Source: Flavobacterium ammoniigenes (lineage in GTDB: Bacteria; Bacteroidota; Bacteroidia; Flavobacteriales; Flavobacteriaceae). Taken from it: a DNA stretch of 64,000 bases. A program made the position numbers and the translations under genes. The DNA lies in the NCBI RefSeq assembly GCF_020886055.1, contig NZ_AP025184.1, positions 2,170,001 through 2,234,000 on the forward strand. The letters run 5' to 3'. Each line of letters begins with the position of its first letter. Position 1 is the first letter of the stretch. Positions 18,215 through 26,596 of the stretch are shown one piece after another. Below the pieces are notes generated by a model. It was not told where the DNA came from. It saw nothing but the letters and a program-made list of their open reading frames with translations, and searched no databases.

Positions 18215-19396
18215 TTACTTTGCTTCTTTGACAGTCAAATCGGCATCGTAATACAAAATATACCATCCTTTATTAGCAAAACCACCCGTTTCATTTTTAA
18301 AATAATCAAACTTGCTTTCCACTTGTTCAGTCACTTGATTGGCACTTTCCATAAATCCATTAGGTTGAGACAAACGCATCAATGCATCAAAAGTGACATC
18401 AAAACCACGTATAGCAAATGAGTTGGGAGTTACTTTATTTATTAATTTGAAATTCTTTTCGAATAACATCGCTTCAGTACTACTATTTTCTCGAGTCATG
18501 GAAGGATACATCAATTTCAATTTCACTAAATCAGCAAACTCGATCTCATCTGTATTTAAAGTTTCATTGGTCTCCAAAATTACAAGTTGCACATTGAACC
18601 ACTGCTGAACGCTCAACAAAGCAGTCATAGTAGCTTTAATCATACTGGTATTAGCGGTTTCCATCACCACATAATTGATTTTGTTTTTTACTAACAAGCC
18701 TTTTAAACTAAGTACATTCAAAGCTCCTGTTGCATCCAAGGCGGCAAATCGAACGTCTTTTTGATTCTCAAGAATGTATTTTTTAACCGATACTTTTTTC
18801 TTATCTACTACTGCAATAATATTTCCTTTTTTGGACCGCATAAAATCAAAAATAGCAGAACGAATTAGGTTTGGTGAAGTAATAGTTTGAAATAAATTAG
18901 GGTAGGATTTCCCCAATTCTTTTGATAAAGGCGAAATAACTGCCACTTGATTAGCACTCAAAAATTCGGCTGTTTTCTCAACATTAGCCTGATAAAATGG
19001 TCCAATGACTGCTCCAAAAGTTGCTAGTTGATTATCTGCGATTAGTTTAGCAACATTCGAACTATTTTTGTTTTCCTCCGAATCAAAAACACTTACATCT
19101 ACTGAAATACCCAATTGTTTGGCAGAATCAATTGCCATTACTGCTCCGGAATAAAAATCCAGCGTCATATTTAGAAACTTATCTTTCTTCAATCGGTCTG
19201 CAATAGTATTTACAGTATCGTTTTGCAACTTGGTTATATTAAAAGGCAACAACAAAGCCAGTTTTTTGGATTGATTGACCAAAGGTTTTTCCTGCTGCAA
19301 AATGTTTGTTGAAGTCGTAGCGGTAGTGATTTCTTGTGCAACAATAGTATTGGTAAACAAAAGCACCACAACCAGTATTTTTAATAAATAATTCAT
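18215..19396 (-). CDS. Periplasmic type-1 binding-fold protein (LpoA/ABC substrate-binding-like)
   Basis: A 393-residue exported protein. The chosen ATG at 19396 begins a clear signal peptide (MNYLLKILVVVLLFTNTIVAQ). The longer open frame from a TTG at 19486 would bury that signal and is rejected. The mature part has the look of a type-1 periplasmic-binding fold: KLALLLPFNITKL at the start, DFYSGAVMAIDSAKQLG (helix), GAVIGPFYQANVEKTAEFL and VAVISPLSKEL. Homologues in Flavobacteriia often carry LysM repeats before this domain; none is present here. It may act in cell-wall synthesis control like LpoA, or bind a ligand. There is no ABC transporter gene nearby. It follows guaA on the same strand. 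Confidence 0.72.
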   Translation of the reverse strand: MNYLLKILVVVLLFTNTIVAQEITTATTSTNILQQEKPLVNQSKKLALLLPFNITKLQNDTVNTIADRLKKDKFLNMTLDFYSGAVMAIDSAKQLGISVDVSVFDSEENKNSSNVAKLIADNQLATFGAVIGPFYQANVEKTAEFLSANQVAVISPLSKELGKSYPNLFQTITSPNLIRSAIFDFMRSKKGNIIAVVDKKKVSVKKYILENQKDVRFAALDATGALNVLSLKGLLVKNKINYVVMETANTSMIKATMTALLSVQQWFNVQLVILETNETLNTDEIEFADLVKLKLMYPSMTRENSSTEAMLFEKNFKLINKVTPNSFAIRGFDVTFDALMRLSQPNGFMESANQVTEQVESKFDYFKNETGGFANKGWYILYYDADLTVKEAK

Positions 19397-19433
19397 TTTA
19401 TTTTGTTTTACAACCATTCCTTTATAACCATCG

Positions 19434-19469
19434 AACGGTATCAAATTTAGAACAAAATCTGATACCGTT
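19434..19469 (-). repeat. Inverted repeat between guaA and the binding-fold protein gene
   Basis: Perfect 10-base arms AACGGTATCA and TGATACCGTT are separated by 16 bases, 30 bases after the guaA stop. There is no T-run, so it is not a standard terminator. A TAAATTTG element lies within the spacer and second arm, making an operator or RNA hairpin possible. Confidence 0.55.
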
Positions 19470-19498
19470 TCAATAAATAATTTCAATTTAAGTACACT

Positions 19499-21028
19499 TT
19501 ATTCCCACTCAATTGTGGCAGGTGGTTTTGAACTAATATCATACACCACACGGTTTACCCCTTTTACTTTATTGATAATTTCATTCGAAATTTTCATCAA
19601 GAAATCATAGGGTAAATGAACCCAGTCAGCCGTCATACCATCAGTTGATTCTACAGCACGAAGCGCTACTACTTTTTCGTAAGTACGTTCATCACCCATA
19701 ACTCCAACACTGTTTACAGGCAATAAAATTGCTCCTGCTTGCCAAACTTTATCGTACAATCCCCAAGATTTCAATCCATCGATAAATACCGCATCTACAT
19801 CTTGTAAAATTTGTACTTTTTCTGGAGTGATATCTCCTAAGATTCGGATGGATAATCCTGGTCCTGGGAAAGGATGTCTTCCTAATAATTCCGGATCAAT
19901 TCCTAAAGTAGCCCCCACTCTTCGCACTTCATCTTTGAAAAGCATGCGCAAAGGTTCTACAATTTGTAATTTCATATAATCTGGTAATCCACCCACATTG
20001 TGGTGCGATTTGATTGTAGCTGAAGGTCCTTTAACCGAAACCGATTCGATAACATCTGGATAAATAGTTCCTTGAGCCAACCATTTTACATCTTCGATCA
20101 AATGCGATTCGTCATCAAAAACTTCGATGAAAACACGTCCGATAATTTTACGTTTGGTTTCTGGATCGCTTACTCCTGCCAATTCCGACAAGAAACGATC
20201 ACCTGCATCTACTCCTTTTACGTTCAATCCCATTCCTTTGTATTGATTCAATACATTTTGGAATTCGTTTTTACGAAGCAAACCATTATTAACGAAAATA
20301 CAATATAAGTTTTTTCCAATGGCTTGGTGTAATAAAACTGCCGCAACAGTTGAATCTACGCCACCTGAAAGACCTAAAACTACTTTGTCATCTTGTAATT
20401 TTTCTTTCAATTCGGACACCATATCAGTAACAAAAGCATTAGGAGTAAAGTTTTGAGGCACCTCAGCAATGTTCACCAAAAAGTTCTCCAACATTTTAGT
20501 TCCTTCTGTCGAATGAAATACTTCTGGATGGTATTGAATTGCATAGGTTGTTTCACCTTCAATTCGGTAAGCCGCAAATTCTACATCATGTGTACTAGCT
20601 AATTTAATACCGTTAGTTGGTAATACTTTAATACTATCACTATGACTCATCCAAACCTGACTGTTTGGTGAAATACCTTGAAAGAAAACTTCGTCTTCTT
20701 TAATATAAGAAAGATTTGCTCTTCCGTATTCTCTTGTATTGGATGCAGCTACTTCGCCACCACTAAAATGGGCTAAATATTGCGCTCCGTAACATACCGC
20801 AAGCATTGGCAATTTACCTCTAATTTGAGACAAATCAGGATGTGGTGCATCTTCTGCGCGAACCGAAAATGGACTTCCACCCAAAATTACGGCTTTGTAG
20901 GGAGATAAATCGGTTGGAAAATTGTTGTAAGGAAAAATTTCGCAGAATATATTTAATTCGCGAACTCTACGCGCAATAAGCTGTGTGTATTGCGACCCGA
21001 AATCTAAAATAAGTACGTTGTGTTGCAT
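19499..21028 (-). CDS. guaA: GMP synthase (glutamine-hydrolysing)
   Basis: The enzyme converts XMP to GMP with ATP and glutamine. The 509-residue product starts [16 protein letters not shown], the usual GuaA start. A longer frame to a TTG at 21130 overlaps the upstream gene and is rejected. The class I amidotransferase domain has [10 protein letters not shown] with the nucleophilic Cys (about 78) and an [11 protein letters not shown]is/Glu pair (about 163). The PP-loop synthetase domain carries [11 protein letters not shown] (about 222-232), and the C-terminal dimerisation domain ends PPATIEWE, as in all GuaA. A -7 promoter element ends only 3 bases before the ATG, hinting at a leaderless transcript. 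Confidence 0.97.
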   Translation of the reverse strand: MQHNVLILDFGSQYTQLIARRVRELNIFCEIFPYNNFPTDLSPYKAVILGGSPFSVRAEDAPHPDLSQIRGKLPMLAVCYGAQYLAHFSGGEVAASNTREYGRANLSYIKEDEVFFQGISPNSQVWMSHSDSIKVLPTNGIKLASTHDVEFAAYRIEGETTYAIQYHPEVFHSTEGTKMLENFLVNIAEVPQNFTPNAFVTDMVSELKEKLQDDKVVLGLSGGVDSTVAAVLLHQAIGKNLYCIFVNNGLLRKNEFQNVLNQYKGMGLNVKGVDAGDRFLSELAGVSDPETKRKIIGRVFIEVFDDESHLIEDVKWLAQGTIYPDVIESVSVKGPSATIKSHHNVGGLPDYMKLQIVEPLRMLFKDEVRRVGATLGIDPELLGRHPFPGPGLSIRILGDITPEKVQILQDVDAVFIDGLKSWGLYDKVWQAGAILLPVNSVGVMGDERTYEKVVALRAVESTDGMTADWVHLPYDFLMKISNEIINKVKGVNRVVYDISSKPPATIEWE

Positions 21029-21031
21029 GCG

Positions 21032-21039
21032 CAAAAATA
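21032..21039 (-). promoter_or_regulatory. -7 element immediately before the guaA ATG
   Basis: TATTTTTG followed by C on the minus strand is a strong match to TAnnTTTG and ends 3 bases before the ATG. If used, transcription would begin at or next to the start codon. Confidence 0.5.
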
Positions 21040-21086
21040 CTTTTAAAATTCGGAATTGAAAAATGGATTTTGAAAAAAATATATTT

Positions 21087-21779
21087 TTATTCTTTGACCA
21101 ATAAAATCGTTGCTTTAAAGCCTGTTCCAAGGTTCCATTGGCTTGCAGAAATCAAACTACCCTTATCGTCATAGACCCTAAATTCAGCAGTATTGGGACC
21201 TGAAGTTCCTTGATTTAATGCTTCAAAATCAATTTTGTTAAACCCTTTTTCAAGCACGATCTCAAAACCTTTAAAAGCACTTTCAAGTGAAACAAAAGTC
21301 TCGATTACTTTATCATTTAAATAAACCCGAATATGATCACCATCAACCGCTGCAGCATCTCGATACATAACCCTTGCTTTATTGGCTTTGATTCTAAAAT
21401 CACCCAAATTTTGATTTCTTCGGTACTCCATTTCTCCGGGATCATCCTCTTTTTTATTCAATCGCGCTTCTACTTCTCCACCGGGTTTGATAAATTCATT
21501 TTTTTGAATCATCGAAAAAGTATTGGTTTGTCCTAACTGATACGATTTGGCAGGAGCCGGTTTAGTAAATTGTGCTTCTGGACTATTAAAAACATTGGGC
21601 GCTTTAATAGAGGGAATATCGGAATTTGTAGGTGCTACTTTTTTGGGTTCAACCGCTTTTTTTGGAGCAATTGGAAACTTTCCTACAGGAATTGCCTTGA
21701 ACTTTGCAGTGAACTCACTTTGCGCTTGACTATGCCATGCCCAAGCTATAAATACAATACAAAGTAATAGTCGTTTCAT
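21087..21779 (-). CDS. Secreted protein of unknown function
   Basis: A 230-residue protein with a signal peptide ([20 protein letters not shown]). A Pro, Lys and Ala rich linker follows (about 28-80, [15 protein letters not shown]), probably disordered. The C-terminal part (about 120-228) is a predicted beta-rich domain ([45 protein letters not shown]), resembling an immunoglobulin-like or adhesin-type sandwich. I do not recognise a named family. It precedes guaA on the same strand but guaA has its own -7 element. Similar proteins appear to be conserved in Flavobacteriia, and it could be an envelope or surface component (inference). Confidence 0.65.
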   Translation of the reverse strand: MKRLLLCIVFIAWAWHSQAQSEFTAKFKAIPVGKFPIAPKKAVEPKKVAPTNSDIPSIKAPNVFNSPEAQFTKPAPAKSYQLGQTNTFSMIQKNEFIKPGGEVEARLNKKEDDPGEMEYRRNQNLGDFRIKANKARVMYRDAAAVDGDHIRVYLNDKVIETFVSLESAFKGFEIVLEKGFNKIDFEALNQGTSGPNTAEFRVYDDKGSLISASQWNLGTGFKATILLVKE

Positions 21780-21809
21780 TTTTTTACCTAACTGATAGTC
21801 TTATGCTCA

Positions 21810-21817
21810 CAAAAATA
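21810..21817 (-). promoter_or_regulatory. -7 element of the secreted unknown gene
   Basis: TATTTTTG on the minus strand matches TAnnTTTG, 30 bases before the ATG at 21779. Confidence 0.4.
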
Positions 21818-21996
21818 GTATAAATACCTTTTATGGTTCATTAATTAGAAAATTCTTAACAAAATCCAGTTGTAAAATTCTAACAAATGACTCCAAAAGA
21901 CTTTGTTATGTAACCTCTTTTGTCAGAAAACAAAATCACTAATTCATCTCATTATCGTAAATTGCGCCACTTAATTTAAGTTGTAAAACAAACAAA

Positions 21997-22383
21997 ATGG
22001 AAAGAAAAAATATCCTAACAGGCTCCCCATGGGAAGATAAAATGGGTTATTGTCGTGCCGTTCGCATTGGCAATATCATTGAAGTATCAGGAACCGTTGC
22101 TATCGTTGATGGCGAAAAAGTAAAAGCTGACGACGCGTACGCACAAACGTTAAATATTTTAGAACGGGTAGAAAAAGTTTTAGAAGACCTAAATACCAGT
22201 ATGAAAGACGTTATTCGTACTCGTATTTTTACCACTGACATTACTACTTTTGAAGCAGTAGCAACAGCACACTCAACTTTTTTTAAAGACATTAAACCAA
22301 CTACTGGTTTTTATGAAATAAGTAAACTAGTCGCTCCAGAGTATTTGGTGGAAATTGAATTTACCGCAGTTGTTGCGGCCTAA
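21997..22383 (+). CDS. RidA family protein (reactive enamine/imine deaminase-like)
   Basis: A 128-residue YjgF/YER057c/UK114 family protein. RidA enzymes hydrolyse reactive 2-aminoacrylate and other enamines released by PLP enzymes, protecting metabolism. Visible features are GSPWEDKMGYCRAVRIGN at the start, SGTVAI (about 32-37), the DVIRTRIFTTDI strand with the conserved Arg (about 70) and a C-terminal LVEIEFTAVV strand. The subgroup may not be the archetypal RidA (the start differs), so deaminase activity is probable but not certain. It has its own terminator and is monocistronic, between a divergent gene and the CLC gene. Confidence 0.88.
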   Translation: MERKNILTGSPWEDKMGYCRAVRIGNIIEVSGTVAIVDGEKVKADDAYAQTLNILERVEKVLEDLNTSMKDVIRTRIFTTDITTFEAVATAHSTFFKDIKPTTGFYEISKLVAPEYLVEIEFTAVVAA

Positions 22384-22407
22384 TTCAAATTAGACGAAGT
22401 ATAAAAC

Positions 22408-22440
22408 AAAGCCGTAACGAATTTGTGTACGGCTTTTTTT
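22408..22440 (+). terminator. Intrinsic terminator after the RidA-family gene
   Basis: AAAGCCGTA pairs with TACGGCTTT around an 11-base loop and is followed by a T-run. Confidence 0.85.
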
Positions 22441-22452
22441 ATGCGATTCATT

Positions 22453-22480
22453 TTTGATTCATGAAATTAAACTATTTTTG
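22453..22480 (+). promoter_or_regulatory. Promoter of the CLC antiporter gene
   Basis: TTTG, a 16-base spacer, then TATTTTTG. It places transcription start near 22485 and thereby supports the ATG at 22505 over an upstream in-frame TTG that would lie inside the promoter. Confidence 0.55.
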
Positions 22481-22504
22481 AACCCAATCCATCATGCACT
22501 AAAA

Positions 22505-23752
22505 ATGAACTTTAAAAATACTTTTCGTCTCTCCCTGCAATGGCTCATCATTTGTACTTTGATAGGATTGTTTTCAGGTTCAGCATCGGCATTCTTTTTA
22601 GTCACTTTAGAATGGGTTACTCAGATTAGAGAAAATCATAATTGGATTATTTGGCTGTTGCCAATTGGAGGTTTTTGCATTGGTTTACTGTATCACTTTT
22701 ACGGCACATCCGTGGTTAAAGGCAATAATTTACTTTTAGAAGAATACGAAAATCCGCAACAAGCCATTCCTTTCAAAATGGCGCCATTGGTTCTCATAGG
22801 TACATTAATTACTCATTTGGTTGGAGGATCAGCGGGACGCGAAGGAACGGCAGTACAAATAGGTGGCGCTATTGCCGACCGATTTTCAAATTGGTTCCAA
22901 TTGGATAAAACAGACCGAAGAACGATCCTGATTTTAGGAATTAGTGCTGGGTTTGCTTCTGTGTTCGGAACACCTCTAGCAGGTGCTTTATTCGCTTTGG
23001 AAGTGGTATACTTTAGTAAAATCAATTTCAAAAGTGTAGTTTTATCTTTTGTAGTGGCTTTTGTAGCCTATTATACCGTAGAATTCTGGCAAGTCGAACA
23101 CACACAATATAGTGTTCCAATTCTTCCAAAAATTAACGGAATCAATTTAGTTTGGACAATTGGAACCGGAATTCTATTTGGCTTTGCCGCCTTATTATTT
23201 TCAAGAACGACACATTTTTGGAATCAATTATTTTCAAAATACATTCAATATGCACCAATTCGACCGTTAGTTGGCGGAATTATTTTAGCTGTAAGCATTT
23301 ATTGTATTGGAACAACAAAATACATAGGATTGGGAGTTCCTGAAATAATGAAAGCTTTTTCAACTCCCAACGAATCCTATGATTTTCTCTTAAAAATACT
23401 ATTCACCGGTTTTACATTAGGCGCAGGATTTAAAGGTGGCGAAGTCACTCCGCTTTTCTTTGTAGGCGCTACTCTAGGAAGTGCTTTATCAGGAATAGTT
23501 CCAATGCCAATAGCATTGTTAGTAGGCATGGGATTTGTTGCTGTTTTTTCGGGAGCCACCCACACACCGATTGCCTGTACAGTGATGGGCATGGAACTCT
23601 TTGGAATTGAAAGTGGGATTTTTATTGGAATTGCTTGCGTTGTAGCCTATTTTTCTTCGGGGTCTATTGGAATATATGCATCGCAAATTGTAAAAGGACC
23701 AAAATACCATTTTTACCAAAAAATAAATCGCTTTCGATTGGACCTTTTTTAG
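22505..23752 (+). CDS. CLC-family chloride channel / antiporter (CLC-F-like motifs)
   Basis: A 415-residue polytopic membrane protein of the CLC family. It has about ten hydrophobic segments and the family motifs GGSAGREGTAVQ (carrying the gating Glu), SVFGTPLAGALFALE (the GxFxP motif) and GGEVTPLFFVGATLG. The usual GSGIP selectivity motif is replaced by VKGNNLLLEEY, and GREGP is GREGT. From memory, these substitutions resemble the CLC-F fluoride/proton antiporters rather than chloride transporters; this is an inference and no fluoride riboswitch is seen upstream. The start at 22505 follows the promoter; a longer TTG frame is rejected. It is monocistronic. Confidence 0.88.
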   Translation: MNFKNTFRLSLQWLIICTLIGLFSGSASAFFLVTLEWVTQIRENHNWIIWLLPIGGFCIGLLYHFYGTSVVKGNNLLLEEYENPQQAIPFKMAPLVLIGTLITHLVGGSAGREGTAVQIGGAIADRFSNWFQLDKTDRRTILILGISAGFASVFGTPLAGALFALEVVYFSKINFKSVVLSFVVAFVAYYTVEFWQVEHTQYSVPILPKINGINLVWTIGTGILFGFAALLFSRTTHFWNQLFSKYIQYAPIRPLVGGIILAVSIYCIGTTKYIGLGVPEIMKAFSTPNESYDFLLKILFTGFTLGAGFKGGEVTPLFFVGATLGSALSGIVPMPIALLVGMGFVAVFSGATHTPIACTVMGMELFGIESGIFIGIACVVAYFSSGSIGIYASQIVKGPKYHFYQKINRFRLDLF

Positions 23753-23822
23753 TCTTGTGAAAAAGAGGTTAAATAGTTAACTAATTTTTCGTTTAAATTA
23801 AAAAAATGTAATTTCGCAATCT

Positions 23823-24827
23823 ATGAAAACACAAGACATACAAGCGATTCAGGAGTTGTTAGCTACTCCAAAAAAAATTGCCATAATTCCACACCGTGGA
23901 CCCGATGGAGATGCCATGGGTTCTACCCTAGGTTTGTACCATTTTTTACTTAAAAATAACCACCAACCTACTGTGATTTCGCCCAACGAAATGCCACACT
24001 TTTTAGAGTGGCTTCCGGGAGCAAACACTGTAAAAATATACGAAAAAGACAAAGCGACTTGTACCCAAATTTTAGAAGAAGCTGAAGTTGTTTTCACTTT
24101 AGATTTCAACGCTTTGCACCGTACCGGTGAAATGGAAACGGTTTTAAGTACACTTACTGCTCCCTTTATCATGATTGATCACCATCAATTTCCTGATAAT
24201 TATGCAACCTTTACTTATTCGGATATCAATTTTGGTTCTACTTGCGAAATGCTGTATAACTTCATTTGCTTTTTAGGTAAAAAAGCAGATATTGACGAAA
24301 ACATCGGAACTTGCATTTATACTGGAATTCTAACTGATTCGGGATCTTTTCGTTTTCCAAAAACCACCGGAACTACTCACCGAATCATTGCCGAATTAAT
24401 TGATTTAGGCGTAAAAAATACTGTGATACCAACCTTACTTTTTGATAATAGTTCGTTTGGACGATTACAAATTTTGGGTCGTGCTTTACAAAACATGAAG
24501 GTGTATACAGAGCACAAAACAGCTTATACTTATTTGACACAAGACGAACTGGATTCTTTTGATCATGTTAAAGGAGACACAGAAGGTATTGTCAATTATG
24601 GATTAAGCATCAAAGGCATTATTTTTACTGCGATTTTCATTGAGAATAAAGACGAAAAGATTATTAAAATATCGTTCCGTTCCCAAGGCGATTTTGATGT
24701 CAATCAGTTTGCAAGAGATCATTTCAATGGTGGGGGTCATATCAATGCTGCTGGAGGAAAATCAGAAAATGCTATGGAAGATACCCTTAAAAAGTTTGAA
24801 GATTTAGTTAGAAACCTACCTATTTAA
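23823..24827 (+). CDS. DHH-family phosphoesterase (NrnA-like nanoRNase/pAp phosphatase)
   Basis: A 334-residue bifunctional oligoribonuclease/pAp phosphatase-like protein. The DHH domain has PHRGPDGDAMGSTLG (about 22-36, the DxDxxGS metal site), LDFNALHRTGEM and the DHH motif MIDHHQFPDN (about 117-126). The DHHA1 domain has NGGGHINAAGG near the C-terminus (about 300-310), binding the nucleotide phosphate. NrnA enzymes degrade 2-5 nt RNAs and 3'-phosphoadenosine 5'-phosphate in the cytoplasm; Bacteroidota lack Orn, so this could be their main nanoRNase (inference). gldI follows after only 3 bases, so the two share a transcript. Confidence 0.9.
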   Translation: MKTQDIQAIQELLATPKKIAIIPHRGPDGDAMGSTLGLYHFLLKNNHQPTVISPNEMPHFLEWLPGANTVKIYEKDKATCTQILEEAEVVFTLDFNALHRTGEMETVLSTLTAPFIMIDHHQFPDNYATFTYSDINFGSTCEMLYNFICFLGKKADIDENIGTCIYTGILTDSGSFRFPKTTGTTHRIIAELIDLGVKNTVIPTLLFDNSSFGRLQILGRALQNMKVYTEHKTAYTYLTQDELDSFDHVKGDTEGIVNYGLSIKGIIFTAIFIENKDEKIIKISFRSQGDFDVNQFARDHFNGGGHINAAGGKSENAMEDTLKKFEDLVRNLPI

Positions 24828-24830
24828 ACC

Positions 24831-25448
24831 ATGAAAAAATTAATTTTTACAATAGGAGTTACTATTCTTTTAGCAACCACTAGTTGCCACAAAAACCAAG
24901 AAGCTCGAAAACCAATCTCGCATAGCTCAGGTTCTTTTATGAAAGAATCTGTGAATCGCAACAAAAAATTAATTGCTGGGGAAGAAGCTGAAATTGCGCG
25001 CGTGATTCGTCAAAACAAAAAAGTAAAGTTTATCGCTTCAACTAAAGGATTTTGGTATTCCTATATAATTACGAATAAAAAAGATACGCTCTCTCCCAAA
25101 AAAGGAGATGTAGCTTTATTCGATTATGAAGTTAAAGATCTTAAAGGACGTGTTATTTATTCTAAAAGCGAGTTGGGCCCACAAACTTATTTTGTTGACA
25201 AACAGAATATAATGACCGGACTTAGAGAAGGAATCAAGTTAATGCACCGAAATGAAAAAATTAATTTCCTTTTCACCTCAACTATTGCTTACGGATATCA
25301 TGGAGACAATAAAAAAATTGGAACCAACAAACCGCTTCTCTGTATTGTAACTCTTCGCGATTTTATGTCGGAAGCCAATTATGACCAAAAAATGAAAGCC
25401 AACTCAAATACTGTTGCTGAAACTCAAAACGATTCTATAACCAACTAA
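24831..25448 (+). CDS. gldI: Gliding motility-associated FKBP-type PPIase lipoprotein GldI
   Basis: A 205-residue lipoprotein with signal peptide and lipobox ending in Cys19 (LATTSC), followed by a linker and an FKBP-like domain (about 80-180, with GDVALFDYEV, FVDKQNIMTGLREGIKLM and YGYHGDNKKIGTN). GldI is one of the Gld proteins needed for gliding and SprB-adhesin movement in Flavobacterium johnsoniae, where it is thought to help fold components of the motility/type IX secretion machinery. It probably sits in the periplasm on the outer membrane. It is flanked by the DHH gene (3 bases) and two more PPIase genes (7 bases), forming a four-gene operon. Confidence 0.88.
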   Translation: MKKLIFTIGVTILLATTSCHKNQEARKPISHSSGSFMKESVNRNKKLIAGEEAEIARVIRQNKKVKFIASTKGFWYSYIITNKKDTLSPKKGDVALFDYEVKDLKGRVIYSKSELGPQTYFVDKQNIMTGLREGIKLMHRNEKINFLFTSTIAYGYHGDNKKIGTNKPLLCIVTLRDFMSEANYDQKMKANSNTVAETQNDSITN

Positions 25449-25455
25449 TTATACA

Positions 25456-26577
25456 ATGAAAAAACGTTTTTTATTTGCCTTAGCCATTATTGCTTCTTTG
25501 TACTCTTGTAAAGAAGAAAACAACAATTTACCTGATGGTTTGTATGCCAAAATTGAAACCAATAAAGGAGAAATTATTGTACAATTGGATTATGAAAAAG
25601 CGCCCATTACCGTAGCAAATTTTGTAACACTTGCCGAAGGTAAAAACGAATTTGTTACCAATGAAAATATCAAAAATAGACCTTTTTATGACGGATTGAA
25701 ATTTCACCGTGTAATTGAAAATTTCATGATCCAAGGTGGCGATCCACTTGGAACAGGTTCTGGAGATGCAGGATACAAATTCAAGGATGAAATTACAGAC
25801 GCTCGATTTGATAAAGCTGGTGTTTTGGCTATGGCCAATAATGGACCAGCAACCAACAGCAGTCAGTTTTTTATTACTCATCTTGAAACGCCTTGGCTAG
25901 ATGGAAAACACACCATTTTCGGTCATGTTGTGGGTAACGGAATGGAAGCAGTGAACAAGATTTTGCAAGATGATTATATGAGTAAAGTAACAATCATTCG
26001 AAATGGAGATGCTGCTAAAAAGTTTGATGCGGTAAAAGTATTCCATAACTTTTTTATTGCAGAAGCTGAAAACCAAAAAAAACAAGCTAGCATTGACGCA
26101 GAAAACAAACGTGTTTTTAACCAAAAGTACAAATCAGTAATTGAGGCGAAACTTAAATATTTTGCAGCATTAAAAGCCAAAGCAACTAAAACGAAATCAG
26201 GTTTAGAATTTGTTATTACCCAAAAAAGTGGTGGAAAAAAACCCAAAATTGGAACTGGAATCTTTATCCATTACGCAGGCTTTTTGGAAAACGGAACTTT
26301 GTTTGATAGTAGTATCGAAAGTGTTTGCAAGACGTTTGGTACATTTGATGCTAACAGAGCAGCTCAAAACGGCTACCTAGCTATTCCTTTTCAAGCTGGT
26401 AGAAAAGACGGAATGATTCCTGGATTTATTGAGGGAATTGAACAATTATCTTATGGAGATAAAGCCGTATTATTTATTCCATCTAAATTAGGATTTGCAG
26501 AAGCTGGCGCTGGAGAAGTGATTCCGCCCAATGCGAATCTTATTTTTGAAGTTGAATTAATGACACCGAAAAATTAA
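25456..26577 (+). CDS. Dual-family peptidyl-prolyl isomerase (cyclophilin-FKBP fusion), lipoprotein
   Basis: A 373-residue lipoprotein (LYSC lipobox, Cys18) with two PPIase domains of unrelated folds. The cyclophilin domain (about 27-195) has FHRVIENFMIQGGDP with the catalytic Arg, and ATNSSQFFIT. After a Lys/Ala-rich helical linker comes an FKBP domain (about 255-372) with HYAGFLENGTLFDSS, MIPGFIEGIEQL and IPPNANLIFEVEL. Such cyclophilin-FKBP fusions have been called dual-family immunophilins and are rare in bacteria. Expected role: folding of secreted or outer-membrane proteins in the periplasm. It follows gldI by 7 bases and precedes a paralogue by 19 bases. Confidence 0.92.
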   Translation: MKKRFLFALAIIASLYSCKEENNNLPDGLYAKIETNKGEIIVQLDYEKAPITVANFVTLAEGKNEFVTNENIKNRPFYDGLKFHRVIENFMIQGGDPLGTGSGDAGYKFKDEITDARFDKAGVLAMANNGPATNSSQFFITHLETPWLDGKHTIFGHVVGNGMEAVNKILQDDYMSKVTIIRNGDAAKKFDAVKVFHNFFIAEAENQKKQASIDAENKRVFNQKYKSVIEAKLKYFAALKAKATKTKSGLEFVITQKSGGKKPKIGTGIFIHYAGFLENGTLFDSSIESVCKTFGTFDANRAAQNGYLAIPFQAGRKDGMIPGFIEGIEQLSYGDKAVLFIPSKLGFAEAGAGEVIPPNANLIFEVELMTPKN

Positions 26578-26596
26578 ATCTTAAAAATTAAACCTG

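Noticed and set aside
22384..22504. Fluoride riboswitch before the CLC gene
   Set aside because: The conserved riboswitch core is not visible; the interval is explained by a terminator and a promoter.
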